From Betaproteobacteria bacterium (lineage in GTDB: Bacteria > Pseudomonadota > Gammaproteobacteria > Burkholderiales > Casimicrobiaceae), in contig VBCG01000034.1 of the NCBI GenBank assembly GCA_005881895.1, positions 1 to 40,459 on the forward strand: DNA of 40,459 nucleotides, given 5' to 3'. The translations under genes were made by a program, and so were the position numbers. How positions within the stretch are numbered: position 1 is the first letter of the stretch; each line of letters begins with the position of its first letter. Below the pieces are notes generated by a model. The model did no database searches. It had not been told where the DNA came from and saw only the letters and a program-made list of their open reading frames with translations. Shown one piece after another: positions 5,204-13,546 of the stretch.

Positions 5204-8137
5204 ATGCGCGGCCGCGTTCTATGTTTGCTGTTGGCTTTGATGTCTGCTACGTCCGCCGCCGATGAAAACTCTCTCGGACTATCGTATGTCGAAACGAAGG
5301 ACCTGAGGCTCATCTACTTCGATTCTCTGGATTACCTCGTACCGCACGCAGTTCGGACCTTCACCAACTCGCTCGAATGGCAACGCCGGATGTTCGGCTG
5401 GGTGCCGTCCGAATCAACTACGGTCCTGCTCTCCGACTTGTCGGACTACGGCAACGCCGCGACGTGGTCGGCGCCGCACAACACGGCGTTCTTCAGCATA
5501 GCCCCGCTATCCCACGCGTTCGAAACGTATCCCGCGAGCGAGCGCATGTACTCGCTGATGAATCACGAGCTCGTGCACGTCATGCAGGGCGACATCTCGT
5601 CCGAACAGGATCGTCGCTGGCGCCGATTTTTCCTCGGCAAGGTGTCCCCGCAATCGCAACATCCCGAATCACTGTTGTACAGCTACCTGACGGTCCCCCG
5701 CTTCACTGCACCTCGCTGGTACTCGGAGGGCGGCGCGGTATTCATGGAGACGTGGATGGACGGTGGACTTGGCCGAGCGCAGGGCGGCTATGACGAGATG
5801 GTGTTCCGCGCGATGGTGCGCGACGACGCGCATTTTTACGATCCGCTCGGGCTCGTATCGCGCGGCGTCCAGGTCGATTTTCAGGTCGTCTCGAACGCGT
5901 ATCTCTACGGCACGCGGTTCGTCACTTACCTCGCGTACACCTATTCGCCCGAAAAAGTTGTTGCATGGTTTCGGCGCGACGATGGAAGCGCGCGCTATTA
6001 CTCGGACAACTTCCGCGAAGTGTTTGGCCTTTCTCTGGAGAAAGCGTGGCAGGACTGGATCGTCTTCGAGCACGAGTTCCAGCGCCAAAATCTTGCCGAG
6101 GTCCGCAAGAACCCCATAACGCCCTACCGCAAACTGGTCGGGCGAGCGATGGGTTCGATTTCGCGGATGTACTACGACGAAAAAGATGGGACGATCTATG
6201 CGGCCTTTCGCTATCCGGGGTTCGTCGAGCACGTTGGCGCGCTGAATACGCGCGACGGTACCGAAAAGCGACTCGCCGACATCAAACGCGCGATGCTGTA
6301 CCGCGTGGCGTCTTTTGCCTACGATCCGGCGAGTGGAACGGCTTTCTATACCAACGACAACCTCGCACTGCGCGATTTGATGGCGGTCGACGTCAAGACT
6401 GGCGTGGTGACAATGCTGCTCGAGAACGCGCGGATCGGCGATATCGCCTTCAACCCGATCGACCGTTCGCTGATGGGCGTGCGCCACGTGGACGGTCTCG
6501 CAACGCTCGTACACATTCCGTATCCCTACAAAGATTGGACTACGCTCTACACGTTTCCGTACGAGTCGGTGCCCTACGATCTTGACATCTCGCCGGACGG
6601 ACGGCTGCTGTCGGCCTCGATGAGCGAAGTCACCACCGATCAGTTCGTGCGCGTTTGGCGGATCGACAAGCTGCTCGCCGGCGACGTTAAGCCGCTCTCC
6701 GAGTTTCGCTTCGGTCAATCGATCCCCGAAAGCTTCGTGTTCTCGCACGACGGACGTTACCTGTACGGCAGCAGCTATTACACCGGGGTATCGAACATCT
6801 TTCGTTATGAAGTCGCGACCGGCGACATCGAAGCGGTTTCGAATGCGGAAACGGGTTTCTTCCGTCCGGTAGAGCTCGCCGATGGCCGGCTCGTCGTGCT
6901 CACCTACACGGGCGAGGGATTCGTGCCCGCCATCATCGACCCGCGTCCGATCCAGGACGTGAGCGCGATCAAGTTTCTCGGCGCCGAACTCGCCGAGAAA
7001 TTTACGATCGTCAAAACCTGGCAAGTTCCCGCACCCAGTACCGTCGATGACGAAAAGCTGATCGTCGGCAAGGGTCCCTATGCGCCATTGCGCAACGTCG
7101 GATTGACGAACGGCTTTCCGGTATTGCAGGGCTACAAGAACCATGTGGGCGTCGGCTATCACCTGAACTTCGAAGATCCGATCCGGTTCGCGAAGTTCGG
7201 CGCCACGGCGGCCTACACGCCCGCCGAGAGTCTTCCCGGCAATGAACGCGGCCACGTGGACATCAACGGCAGTTATCTCGGCTGGCGAGGCGAGCTGTCC
7301 TGGAACCGATCGAATTTTTACGATCTATTCGGACCCACGAAGCGCAGCCGCAAGGGTCTCGCGGCGAAGCTCGGCTACGAATGGCTGATGATCTACGACG
7401 AGCCACGGAAATTGACGCTGACATCGGACCTCGAGTATTTCGACAAGATCGATACGCTGCCCACCGCACAGAACGTCGGTACTACGTTTACGCGGCTGAT
7501 GACGGGGAAGGTAGCGCTCGACTACACCGACGTGCGGCGCTCGCTCGGTTCAGTCGACGACGAACAGGGCCATAGCTGGACTGTGAAGCTCGACGTCAAC
7601 CAGGTGCAAGGTCAAATCATTCCGCTGGTGCACGGCGGGATCGATTTCGGCGTTGCGCTTCCTCTTCCGCATTCGTCCGTTTGGCTGCGGAGCGCGGCTG
7701 GCGTCGCGAGTGGAGACCGCAACAACCCGGTCGCCAATTTTTATTTCGGCGCGTTCGGCAACAACTACGTCGACGACGGCAACGTGAAGCGTTATCGCGA
7801 GTATTACTCGTTGCCGGGATTCGACATCGATCAGATCAGCGCTCACAGCTTTGTCCGCGAAATGGTGGAGTGGAATCTACCGCCTGTCGTTTTTGAATCG
7901 GCCGGCACGCCGGGCTTCTACCTGAATTGGCTGCGCCCCGCGGTCTTCGGTGCTGCGCTTTGGTCGGACCCCGGGAAAACGACCCGCAAGAACTATGGCA
8001 GCATCGGCACGCAGGCCGATCTCCGCTTCAGCGTCCTCCATTGGTATGAAACGATGCTATCCGTCGGCTTCGCCATCGGCCTTCAGGGAACGAAGCGCGT
8101 CGGCAGCGAGTGGATGATCTCGCTCAAGATCATGTAA
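5204..8137 (+). CDS. Large secreted zinc-metalloprotease / beta-propeller / predicted outer-membrane barrel protein
   Basis: 977 residues; start ATG 5204 has AAGGGGAG upstream. A signal peptide covers about residues 1-19. Residues 20-290 look like a gluzincin (peptidase MA-type) domain: HELVH at 121-125 with a likely third zinc ligand Glu175 in WYSEGGA. Residues 310-600 show repeated strand patterns of a TolB/WD-like beta-propeller (for example LDISPDGRLL, FVFSHDGRYLYGSSYY). From about 640 to the end are alternating amphipathic strands that look like an Omp85/surface-antigen-type beta-barrel. The last residue is Met, not the usual aromatic one. It may be an outer-membrane protein carrying a periplasmic or surface protease. 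The domain order is read from patterns, so barrel and propeller limits are approximate. It sits between the ECF/anti-sigma pair and PrsW. Confidence 0.82.
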   Translation: MRGRVLCLLLALMSATSAADENSLGLSYVETKDLRLIYFDSLDYLVPHAVRTFTNSLEWQRRMFGWVPSESTTVLLSDLSDYGNAATWSAPHNTAFFSIAPLSHAFETYPASERMYSLMNHELVHVMQGDISSEQDRRWRRFFLGKVSPQSQHPESLLYSYLTVPRFTAPRWYSEGGAVFMETWMDGGLGRAQGGYDEMVFRAMVRDDAHFYDPLGLVSRGVQVDFQVVSNAYLYGTRFVTYLAYTYSPEKVVAWFRRDDGSARYYSDNFREVFGLSLEKAWQDWIVFEHEFQRQNLAEVRKNPITPYRKLVGRAMGSISRMYYDEKDGTIYAAFRYPGFVEHVGALNTRDGTEKRLADIKRAMLYRVASFAYDPASGTAFYTNDNLALRDLMAVDVKTGVVTMLLENARIGDIAFNPIDRSLMGVRHVDGLATLVHIPYPYKDWTTLYTFPYESVPYDLDISPDGRLLSASMSEVTTDQFVRVWRIDKLLAGDVKPLSEFRFGQSIPESFVFSHDGRYLYGSSYYTGVSNIFRYEVATGDIEAVSNAETGFFRPVELADGRLVVLTYTGEGFVPAIIDPRPIQDVSAIKFLGAELAEKFTIVKTWQVPAPSTVDDEKLIVGKGPYAPLRNVGLTNGFPVLQGYKNHVGVGYHLNFEDPIRFAKFGATAAYTPAESLPGNERGHVDINGSYLGWRGELSWNRSNFYDLFGPTKRSRKGLAAKLGYEWLMIYDEPRKLTLTSDLEYFDKIDTLPTAQNVGTTFTRLMTGKVALDYTDVRRSLGSVDDEQGHSWTVKLDVNQVQGQIIPLVHGGIDFGVALPLPHSSVWLRSAAGVASGDRNNPVANFYFGAFGNNYVDDGNVKRYREYYSLPGFDIDQISAHSFVREMVEWNLPPVVFESAGTPGFYLNWLRPAVFGAALWSDPGKTTRKNYGSIGTQADLRFSVLHWYETMLSVGFAIGLQGTKRVGSEWMISLKIM

Positions 8138-8148
8138 CGGGACGAGCA

Positions 8149-9207
8149 TTGCGCGTTCTTTATGCACACACCATCGAGTCGGCTGTGGTCGGCTTGCTGC
8201 CGGTGGTGACTTTCCTCGCCGCGCTGCTGTATCTCGATAGCTACAAGTTGGTGAAGCTGCGCACGGTCATTGCAGTGGTGGCATGCGGCGCTGTCGTAGC
8301 GGCATTCTGTTATGTCGCCAATGCCTATCTCCTGGGTTGGTTGGCGATCGATTTCGTCACCTTCACCCGCTATGTCGGACCGATCACCGAGGAGTTGCTG
8401 AAGAGCCTTGTCATTGTTGCGCTGATCCGCTCGCATCGGATCGGCTTCCTGATCGACGCAGCGATCCTGGGCTTCGCCGTCGGCACCGGGTTCGCGACGA
8501 TCGAGAATCTCTATTATCTCGAGCGTGTTCGAGACGCCGGAATGGGGACGTGGATCGTCCGCGGCTTCGGCACCGCGTTGATGCACGGCGGATGCACCGC
8601 CGTCTTCGCGATGATGAGCGTGACGTTCCTGGAGCGGATGCGCAAAGCCACCTTCGCGCCGTTTGCGCCGGGTTTTGCGTTGGCCGTCTTGCTGCATTCG
8701 GCGTACAACCACATGTACGTTTCACCGAGGCTGTCGACGGCCGTCGTCATCGTCGTGCTGCCGCCGCTGCTGTTTCTGGTATTCCAGCGCAGCGAGAAAA
8801 CGGTGAGCAAGTGGCTCGTCGAAGGTTTCGACGCGGACACGCAGATGCTCGAATCGATTACCTCCGGCCATTTCGGAGATTCACCGGCCGGCCGGTATCT
8901 GAGCTCACTCAAACATCGCTTCAAGGGTCCGGTCGTCGCGGATCTGCTTTGCTACATTCGGCTTCATACGGAGCTCGCGCTCCGCGCCAAGGGCATGTTG
9001 CTGATGCGCGAGAATGGTTTCGACGTTGCCGTCGACGAAGAAACGCGCGCCAAATTCACCGAGGTGCGCTACCTGAAGCGAAGCATTGGCAAGACCGGGC
9101 TCCTCGCGGTCCTCCCGATGCTGTATGGAACGCATAAGGACATCTGGCAGCTCAACCTGCTGGGGGACGAGTCCGAGGCCCATTCCAGCGCAGCACCAGA
9201 ACCGTAA
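8149..9207 (+). CDS. PrsW-family intramembrane metalloprotease
   Basis: 352 residues from TTG 8149, which has GGGACGAG just upstream; an ATG at 8110 would overlap the previous gene by 28 nt. Several membrane segments are visible. The family's catalytic motifs are present: TEELLKS (EExxK), FATIENLYY, a His in TALMHGGC and another in LLHSAYNH. In Bacillus subtilis PrsW makes the first cut in the anti-sigma factor RsiW. Here a membrane anti-sigma-like gene lies 3 kb upstream on the same strand, so it is a natural candidate substrate, though unproven. The C-terminal 120 residues after the membrane part form a soluble extension. The end of the gene overlaps the convergent CHASE2 gene by 56 nt. Confidence 0.88.
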   Translation: MRVLYAHTIESAVVGLLPVVTFLAALLYLDSYKLVKLRTVIAVVACGAVVAAFCYVANAYLLGWLAIDFVTFTRYVGPITEELLKSLVIVALIRSHRIGFLIDAAILGFAVGTGFATIENLYYLERVRDAGMGTWIVRGFGTALMHGGCTAVFAMMSVTFLERMRKATFAPFAPGFALAVLLHSAYNHMYVSPRLSTAVVIVVLPPLLFLVFQRSEKTVSKWLVEGFDADTQMLESITSGHFGDSPAGRYLSSLKHRFKGPVVADLLCYIRLHTELALRAKGMLLMRENGFDVAVDEETRAKFTEVRYLKRSIGKTGLLAVLPMLYGTHKDIWQLNLLGDESEAHSSAAPEP

Positions 9208-11293
9208 GATCGTCGACCGGTTCCGCGCGCTCCACAAACGATGCGACATCGGCGCGAACGCCATCGACAATTCCGCGCGGCGTCGGACGCTCGCTGTCGA
9301 TGCGGGACAAGCATGCTTCGAGGCGCGCGCTGCCATAGAGCAGTCCCGCAGAATTCTGCGCATCGGTGACACCATCGGTAACGCAGCACAGCGATTGACT
9401 TTGCCGCATTTGACGGCATGCTCCGCGATAGTTGAAGCCATCGACCACGCATAGCGGCGGCCCATCGCCATCGCAAATGCGCTCCAACGGACCTGCGGCC
9501 GAAGAAAGGAGGAACGGATTTTCATGGCCCGCGTTGCAATACGAGAGGGCACCGGTATCGAGATCGAGAATCGCCGCAAACACCGTGACGAACAACATGT
9601 CGGGATTGTCGCGCGATACTTCGGCATTCGCCGCGACCATCAGTGCGCCGATGTCGGTGTCGGGCGCACGCAATGCCATGCTCTTGTACAACGCCTTGCT
9701 GACCGCCATGAAAATGCTCGCCGAGAGTCCCTTGCCCGCGACGTCGCCGATCAGGAAGAACAGTCGCCGCTCGTCGAGGCGAAAGAAATCGTACAGATCA
9801 CCGCCGACCTCGCGCGCCGGCGTCATCGCCGCCGCAAGCTCGATGCGATCGTCGTCACGCAGCAAATCCGCACGCGGCAGCATCCCCGTTTGAATCCGTT
9901 GCGCTGCTTCGAGCTCGCCAGCCATCCGTGCCGCCTGCTCGCGCGAGGCTTGCACGCTGCGCTCCAGCAACGTCTTTTGCCTTGTCGCTTCGCGGAACGT
10001 CAGAACCAGCAGCACGCCGGACAGCACGATCAGCGCAAGCCCTGGGGTTGCGGCATCGAACAGCCAGTGTTGCGAGCGGAAGAGTAGATAGCCGACGATA
10101 CCGGGAACGACGATGCTTCCGAAGGCGAGCAACCCCGCGCTCTGCGGCGCCCAGCGAGGCGCGGCAAAGATCAACAATCCGCCCAGAACAAGGAGCAACG
10201 CGATCTCGGGCACCCACGCCCATGCGGGCCGGAACAGCAGCGTCCCGTCGAGCAGATTTTCCAGCAACTGAGCTTGGACCTCCGTCCCTGTTATCGACTC
10301 TCTGAGCGGTGTGTTCTGATAGTCGGCAAGGCCGAGCCCTGTGACGCCCACCAACACGACCTTCTGGCGAAGACGTTCGTTGTCGATCCTGCCGTCGAGC
10401 ACATCAACTGCCGACACGAAACGGCGCGGATCGCGGCGCGAGTAGTACGGCCGCACTGCACCGTCGCCTTCGGGCGTCGTGCTCCAGTCGCCCGCCGCAA
10501 TGCGTTTGATCACAGCTCGGCGTGTCAGCAAGTGGAATGCCTCGGCGTGTTGTGCTACGCGCAGAAGCTCGATCGACAGCGCCGGCGCGAGCGTGCCGTT
10601 GATATCAAATACGAGTGGAACGCGGCGAATGATTCCGTCAGTGGGCAGCACTGATATCACTCCGCGTCCGGACGCCGCTCGATCGAGCTCGTCGAGGCTA
10701 CCGATAACGCCGTCGAATTTCGGTACGTCAAGTCGTTGCGGCGGCGCATCGTGTTGCGGGTCCGTGTCGCGCACCAGCATCGGAGTCATACGAAGGACGA
10801 CCCCGCTAGGCTCGCGTGTTCCCACCAGCGGAAGCACGGCGGACGTATCCGCGAGTACGCGCGCCAGCTCCTCATCGGTAGACGGCATCGCAGATAACCG
10901 CGCGGAGATCTCGATGTCGAATTGCCTGATCTGATCGAGCAGACGTTCGGCCGATAAGCGATCAGGCTCCCGCATCAGGATGTCGAGCCCGATGACGGCC
11001 GGTGGAGCGCGCGAGATTTCTCGAATCAGGCGGGCAAGCGTCGATCGCGGCCAGGGCCACTGGCCAAGGGCGGTAATGCTTTTGTCGTCGATCGCCACGA
11101 TGACGGCCGGCAGCGTGCTGACGTCTCGCGGCGCGATCCGTTGATACGCGTCGAACCAAATCGCTTGTAGGCGCGCCAGCGGCGCAAGCTCAAGCCAAGA
11201 GACAAACGCCAGTCCGGCGAGTACGACAATTCCGGTTTTTCGAATGCGGCTCGAGGCGCCGCGAGCCGGCCCCGACACCGGCGACGGAGTCAC
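9152..11293 (-). CDS. CHASE2-PP2C membrane sensor phosphatase
   Basis: 713 residues from GTG 11293. A first membrane segment (about 20-36) is followed by a large extracytoplasmic CHASE2 domain (about 45-345, including VIVAIDDKSI and QWPWPRS, a family hallmark, then VVLVGVTGLGLADYQNTPL). Three further membrane segments lie at about 353-430, then a short coiled coil (ATRQKTLLERSVQASREQ) and a PP2C_SpoIIE domain. Metal-binding acids are seen in AREVGGDLYDFF, IGDVAGKG, CVTDGVTDA and PVDDLTVLVL. It should sense a periplasmic signal and dephosphorylate a STAS protein. It overlaps the upstream MBL-fold gene by 4 nt (GTGA), and a STAS gene heads the same operon, which is the probable substrate. Confidence 0.93.
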   Translation of the reverse strand: MTPSPVSGPARGASSRIRKTGIVVLAGLAFVSWLELAPLARLQAIWFDAYQRIAPRDVSTLPAVIVAIDDKSITALGQWPWPRSTLARLIREISRAPPAVIGLDILMREPDRLSAERLLDQIRQFDIEISARLSAMPSTDEELARVLADTSAVLPLVGTREPSGVVLRMTPMLVRDTDPQHDAPPQRLDVPKFDGVIGSLDELDRAASGRGVISVLPTDGIIRRVPLVFDINGTLAPALSIELLRVAQHAEAFHLLTRRAVIKRIAAGDWSTTPEGDGAVRPYYSRRDPRRFVSAVDVLDGRIDNERLRQKVVLVGVTGLGLADYQNTPLRESITGTEVQAQLLENLLDGTLLFRPAWAWVPEIALLLVLGGLLIFAAPRWAPQSAGLLAFGSIVVPGIVGYLLFRSQHWLFDAATPGLALIVLSGVLLVLTFREATRQKTLLERSVQASREQAARMAGELEAAQRIQTGMLPRADLLRDDDRIELAAAMTPAREVGGDLYDFFRLDERRLFFLIGDVAGKGLSASIFMAVSKALYKSMALRAPDTDIGALMVAANAEVSRDNPDMLFVTVFAAILDLDTGALSYCNAGHENPFLLSSAAGPLERICDGDGPPLCVVDGFNYRGACRQMRQSQSLCCVTDGVTDAQNSAGLLYGSARLEACLSRIDSERPTPRGIVDGVRADVASFVERAEPVDDLTVLVLRWNGPRTRPPAG

Positions 11294-12249
11294 AAATCGA
11301 TTTCCATGCCATCGTACGCGGCACTCACGTGCAACGGCGCGCCAGTTCGCGTGATCTCTTCATAGCGCCGCGTGTCTTTCAATACTCCGGCGATCGTCTC
11401 GTCGCTCGACGCCGGCTCGTGGTGAAACAGGCACAGATGCCGCGCGCTCGCCCGTTGGCACAATTCAACTCCGACGAGGTTGCTCGAATGCCCCCAGTCC
11501 GCTTTCACGGAAATCGCGTCGGCGAGCGAATACATCGCATCGAAGATGACCACATCCGCGTCGCGAAAGAAATTGACGAACGCTTCGCTCGCTTGCGGAT
11601 CGGCAAGCTTGTGTTCCGAATCGGTCGAGTAGACAACGGTGCGGCCGCCCGATTCGAAGCGATAACCATAGGAATCGCCGCTGTGGTATTGCCGTATGAG
11701 CGTAACCGCCATCCCGGCAATCGAATGGCGCGTGTCCGGCTTGAGCCGGAAAAATTCGATCGTGGCGCGAAGCGCCGAGAAATCCACCGGAAACGATGGC
11801 GGCGACTGCTGCCGGCGCAGCGCGCCCTCGAGAGCCGCGTGGCCGCCGTAGATGCACAAGCGGTTGCCGGGAATGTAGGCGGGGGCAAAAAACGGGAACC
11901 CCATGATGTGGTCCCAGTGCATGTGAGACATGAAGATGTGATACGTCTGCGGTGCCTTGGCGCCGTGGCGCGCCAACGCCGCTTCGCCGAACGGTCTGAC
12001 GCCGCTGCCAAGGTCGCACAGTACGTAGTGCGGTTCGCCCGTCTCGATCTCGACGCAGGACGAATGCCCCCCGTAGGTTCCGCCGACGTGCAGGTCCAAC
12101 CCGTTGACGTAATCGGCCACGTCGCGATCGGTGACAAACGTACGGCCGTTGACGCCGCGTAACGCGGTGACCAATTTTTGGCGAACGCCCGCGGCGGTGA
12201 GCGCGACCGGCAAGGAGCCGCGGGTTCCCCAAAAGCGTATGCGCTTCAC
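11290..12249 (-). CDS. MBL-fold metallo-hydrolase
   Basis: 319 residues from GTG 12249. The metallo-beta-lactamase fold is shown by the metal-binding motif SHMHWDH near the middle, the earlier GTRGSLPV strand typical of this subgroup, YSTDSEH (a later metal Asp) and FHHEP near the end. The subgroup resembles predicted cyclic-nucleotide phosphodiesterases and RNase-Z-like hydrolases; the substrate is unknown. No signal peptide, so cytoplasmic. It overlaps both its neighbours by 4 nt (the STAS gene upstream and the CHASE2-PP2C gene downstream), so the three are almost certainly translated as a unit. A role in the same signalling pathway is inferred from this. Confidence 0.87.
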   Translation of the reverse strand: MKRIRFWGTRGSLPVALTAAGVRQKLVTALRGVNGRTFVTDRDVADYVNGLDLHVGGTYGGHSSCVEIETGEPHYVLCDLGSGVRPFGEAALARHGAKAPQTYHIFMSHMHWDHIMGFPFFAPAYIPGNRLCIYGGHAALEGALRRQQSPPSFPVDFSALRATIEFFRLKPDTRHSIAGMAVTLIRQYHSGDSYGYRFESGGRTVVYSTDSEHKLADPQASEAFVNFFRDADVVIFDAMYSLADAISVKADWGHSSNLVGVELCQRASARHLCLFHHEPASSDETIAGVLKDTRRYEEITRTGAPLHVSAAYDGMEIDL

Positions 12250-12635
12250 GCAGCACCTCTCTTGGGGACCGTATCATAGGCGGCAAGTGCCGCGGGCGAC
12301 AATTGCGCGAGCGCTTCGCGAACGGAGGAAAAAATCGCTAGGATCAGATTGAAACGACTGATCTCGAGGATTTCGCGAACGACCGGCTGGGGCGCGGCGA
12401 TGGCGATCTTCCGCTGTTCCGCATTCATCTCCTTCGCCGCCAGCATCAGGACGCGCAAGCCGACGCTGCTGATGTAGCTCACGCGGCTGAAGTCCAGTAC
12501 GAATGCGCCACGCTCCGGCTGATGCGCTAGCGCGGGCCAAAGCATGGATTTGAAGTCTTCGGCGTTGGTGTAATCGATCCTGCCTGCGGGTTCGGCCACG
12601 ACCACGTCGGCAAAGCGGCGAGTGGAAAGGTCCAT
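12246..12635 (-). CDS. STAS-domain anti-sigma factor antagonist (second copy)
   Basis: 129 residues from ATG 12635; the open frame continues upstream but only this start gives a clean STAS protein. The phosphorylation loop is LDFSRVSYISSVGLRVLML, with a Ser of SSVG as the likely phosphosite. The C-terminal tail (about 25 residues after the domain) is longer than in the other STAS protein at 3349. It is the first gene of the operon with the MBL-fold hydrolase and CHASE2 phosphatase. No RsbW-like kinase is encoded next to it, so it may be phosphorylated by the kinase at 2895-3362 or by one elsewhere. Confidence 0.88.
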   Translation of the reverse strand: MDLSTRRFADVVVAEPAGRIDYTNAEDFKSMLWPALAHQPERGAFVLDFSRVSYISSVGLRVLMLAAKEMNAEQRKIAIAAPQPVVREILEISRFNLILAIFSSVREALAQLSPAALAAYDTVPKRGAA

Positions 12636-12683
12636 GCGCTTAGTTTTAGCGTTTTGTCGTTTCTGGTCGAGGCCCGCCGGGGC

Positions 12684-12689
12684 ATTATA
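12684..12689 (-). promoter_or_regulatory. Possible -10 box for the STAS-MBL-CHASE2 operon
   Basis: A perfect TATAAT on the minus strand lies 49 nt upstream of the STAS start codon. No good -35 hexamer is visible at 16-18 nt, so it would need an activator or is a chance match. Confidence 0.3.
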
Positions 12690-12721
12690 GGAGCCCGGCC
12701 ACTTCACGGCGACCGTGTCTC

Positions 12722-13546
12722 CTAAAGCTCCGCGGCTTCCGCGGCCTTGGGCCGCCACACAAGGAGCCGCGCCTCGATCTTTGTAACGGCGAAATCGAGC
12801 AACAAGGCGAATAACGTCAACACCAGAATGCCGGCGATCACCGTGTTGATGTCGAACACGCCTTCCGCCTGCAAGATCAAATACCCGACACCGCGGGCGG
12901 AGCCGAGGTACTCGCCGACGACGGCGCCGACGAACGCCATCCCGACCGACGTATGCAGGCTCGAGAATACCCACGATGTTGCGGACGGCAAGTAGATATA
13001 CCGCAGTAATTGCCGTTTCGACGCGCCGAGCATGCGCGCGTTGGCGAGAACGACGGGGCTCACTTCTTTCACACCCTGATAAACATTGAAGAAGACGATA
13101 AAAAATACCAGCGTAACGCCCAGCGCGACCTTCGACAGCACGCCCAGGCCGAACCACACGGCGAAGATCGGCGCGAGAATCACGCGCGGCATCGCATTGA
13201 AGGCGGTAATGTACGGTTCGGCGATTGCCGACGCCGTAGGTGCGAGCGCAAGCCATAAGCCGATCGTCAATCCCAGCACGCTGCCGATCGCAAAAGCCAG
13301 CAGCGTTTCCCATAGCGTGATGGCGAGATGCGGATAAATCTTGCCACCCACGAACCATTCGATTACGACCTTGATCACCTGCAGCGGACGGCCGAAAAAA
13401 AACGCCGTATTCTTGGCGCTCGCTTCCGAAATGAGGATCGGCTCCGTCATCAGATACCAGAATGCGAACAGCGTCCCGACGAGCAGCGCCTGATAGAGCG
13501 CGAGCCGTCCGCGTGAAATGCGCGCATCAGCGCTTCGCTTGCGCAT
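12722..13546 (-). CDS. ABC importer permease (SsuC/TauC/ThiX type)
   Basis: 274 residues with about six membrane segments. The BPD_transp_1 coupling loop is visible at about residues 180-200 (NARMLGASKRQLLRYIYLP, the EAA-like motif that docks on the ATPase). Other family stretches are FNAMPRVILAPIFAVWFGLG and VGAVVGEYLGSARGVGYLI. It overlaps the ATPase gene by 20 nt and is the last gene of the three-gene transporter. The family imports small organic compounds such as sulfonates, taurine, nitrate or thiamine precursors; the sequence does not fix the substrate. Confidence 0.92.
   Translation of the reverse strand: MRKRSADARISRGRLALYQALLVGTLFAFWYLMTEPILISEASAKNTAFFFGRPLQVIKVVIEWFVGGKIYPHLAITLWETLLAFAIGSVLGLTIGLWLALAPTASAIAEPYITAFNAMPRVILAPIFAVWFGLGVLSKVALGVTLVFFIVFFNVYQGVKEVSPVVLANARMLGASKRQLLRYIYLPSATSWVFSSLHTSVGMAFVGAVVGEYLGSARGVGYLILQAEGVFDINTVIAGILVLTLFALLLDFAVTKIEARLLVWRPKAAEAAEL

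Noticed and set aside
12636-13358. Upstream extension of the STAS reading frame to 370 residues
   Set aside because: It runs antisense-like through the permease gene in the wrong frame with low-complexity Arg/Gly content; the STAS domain starts cleanly at ATG 12635.
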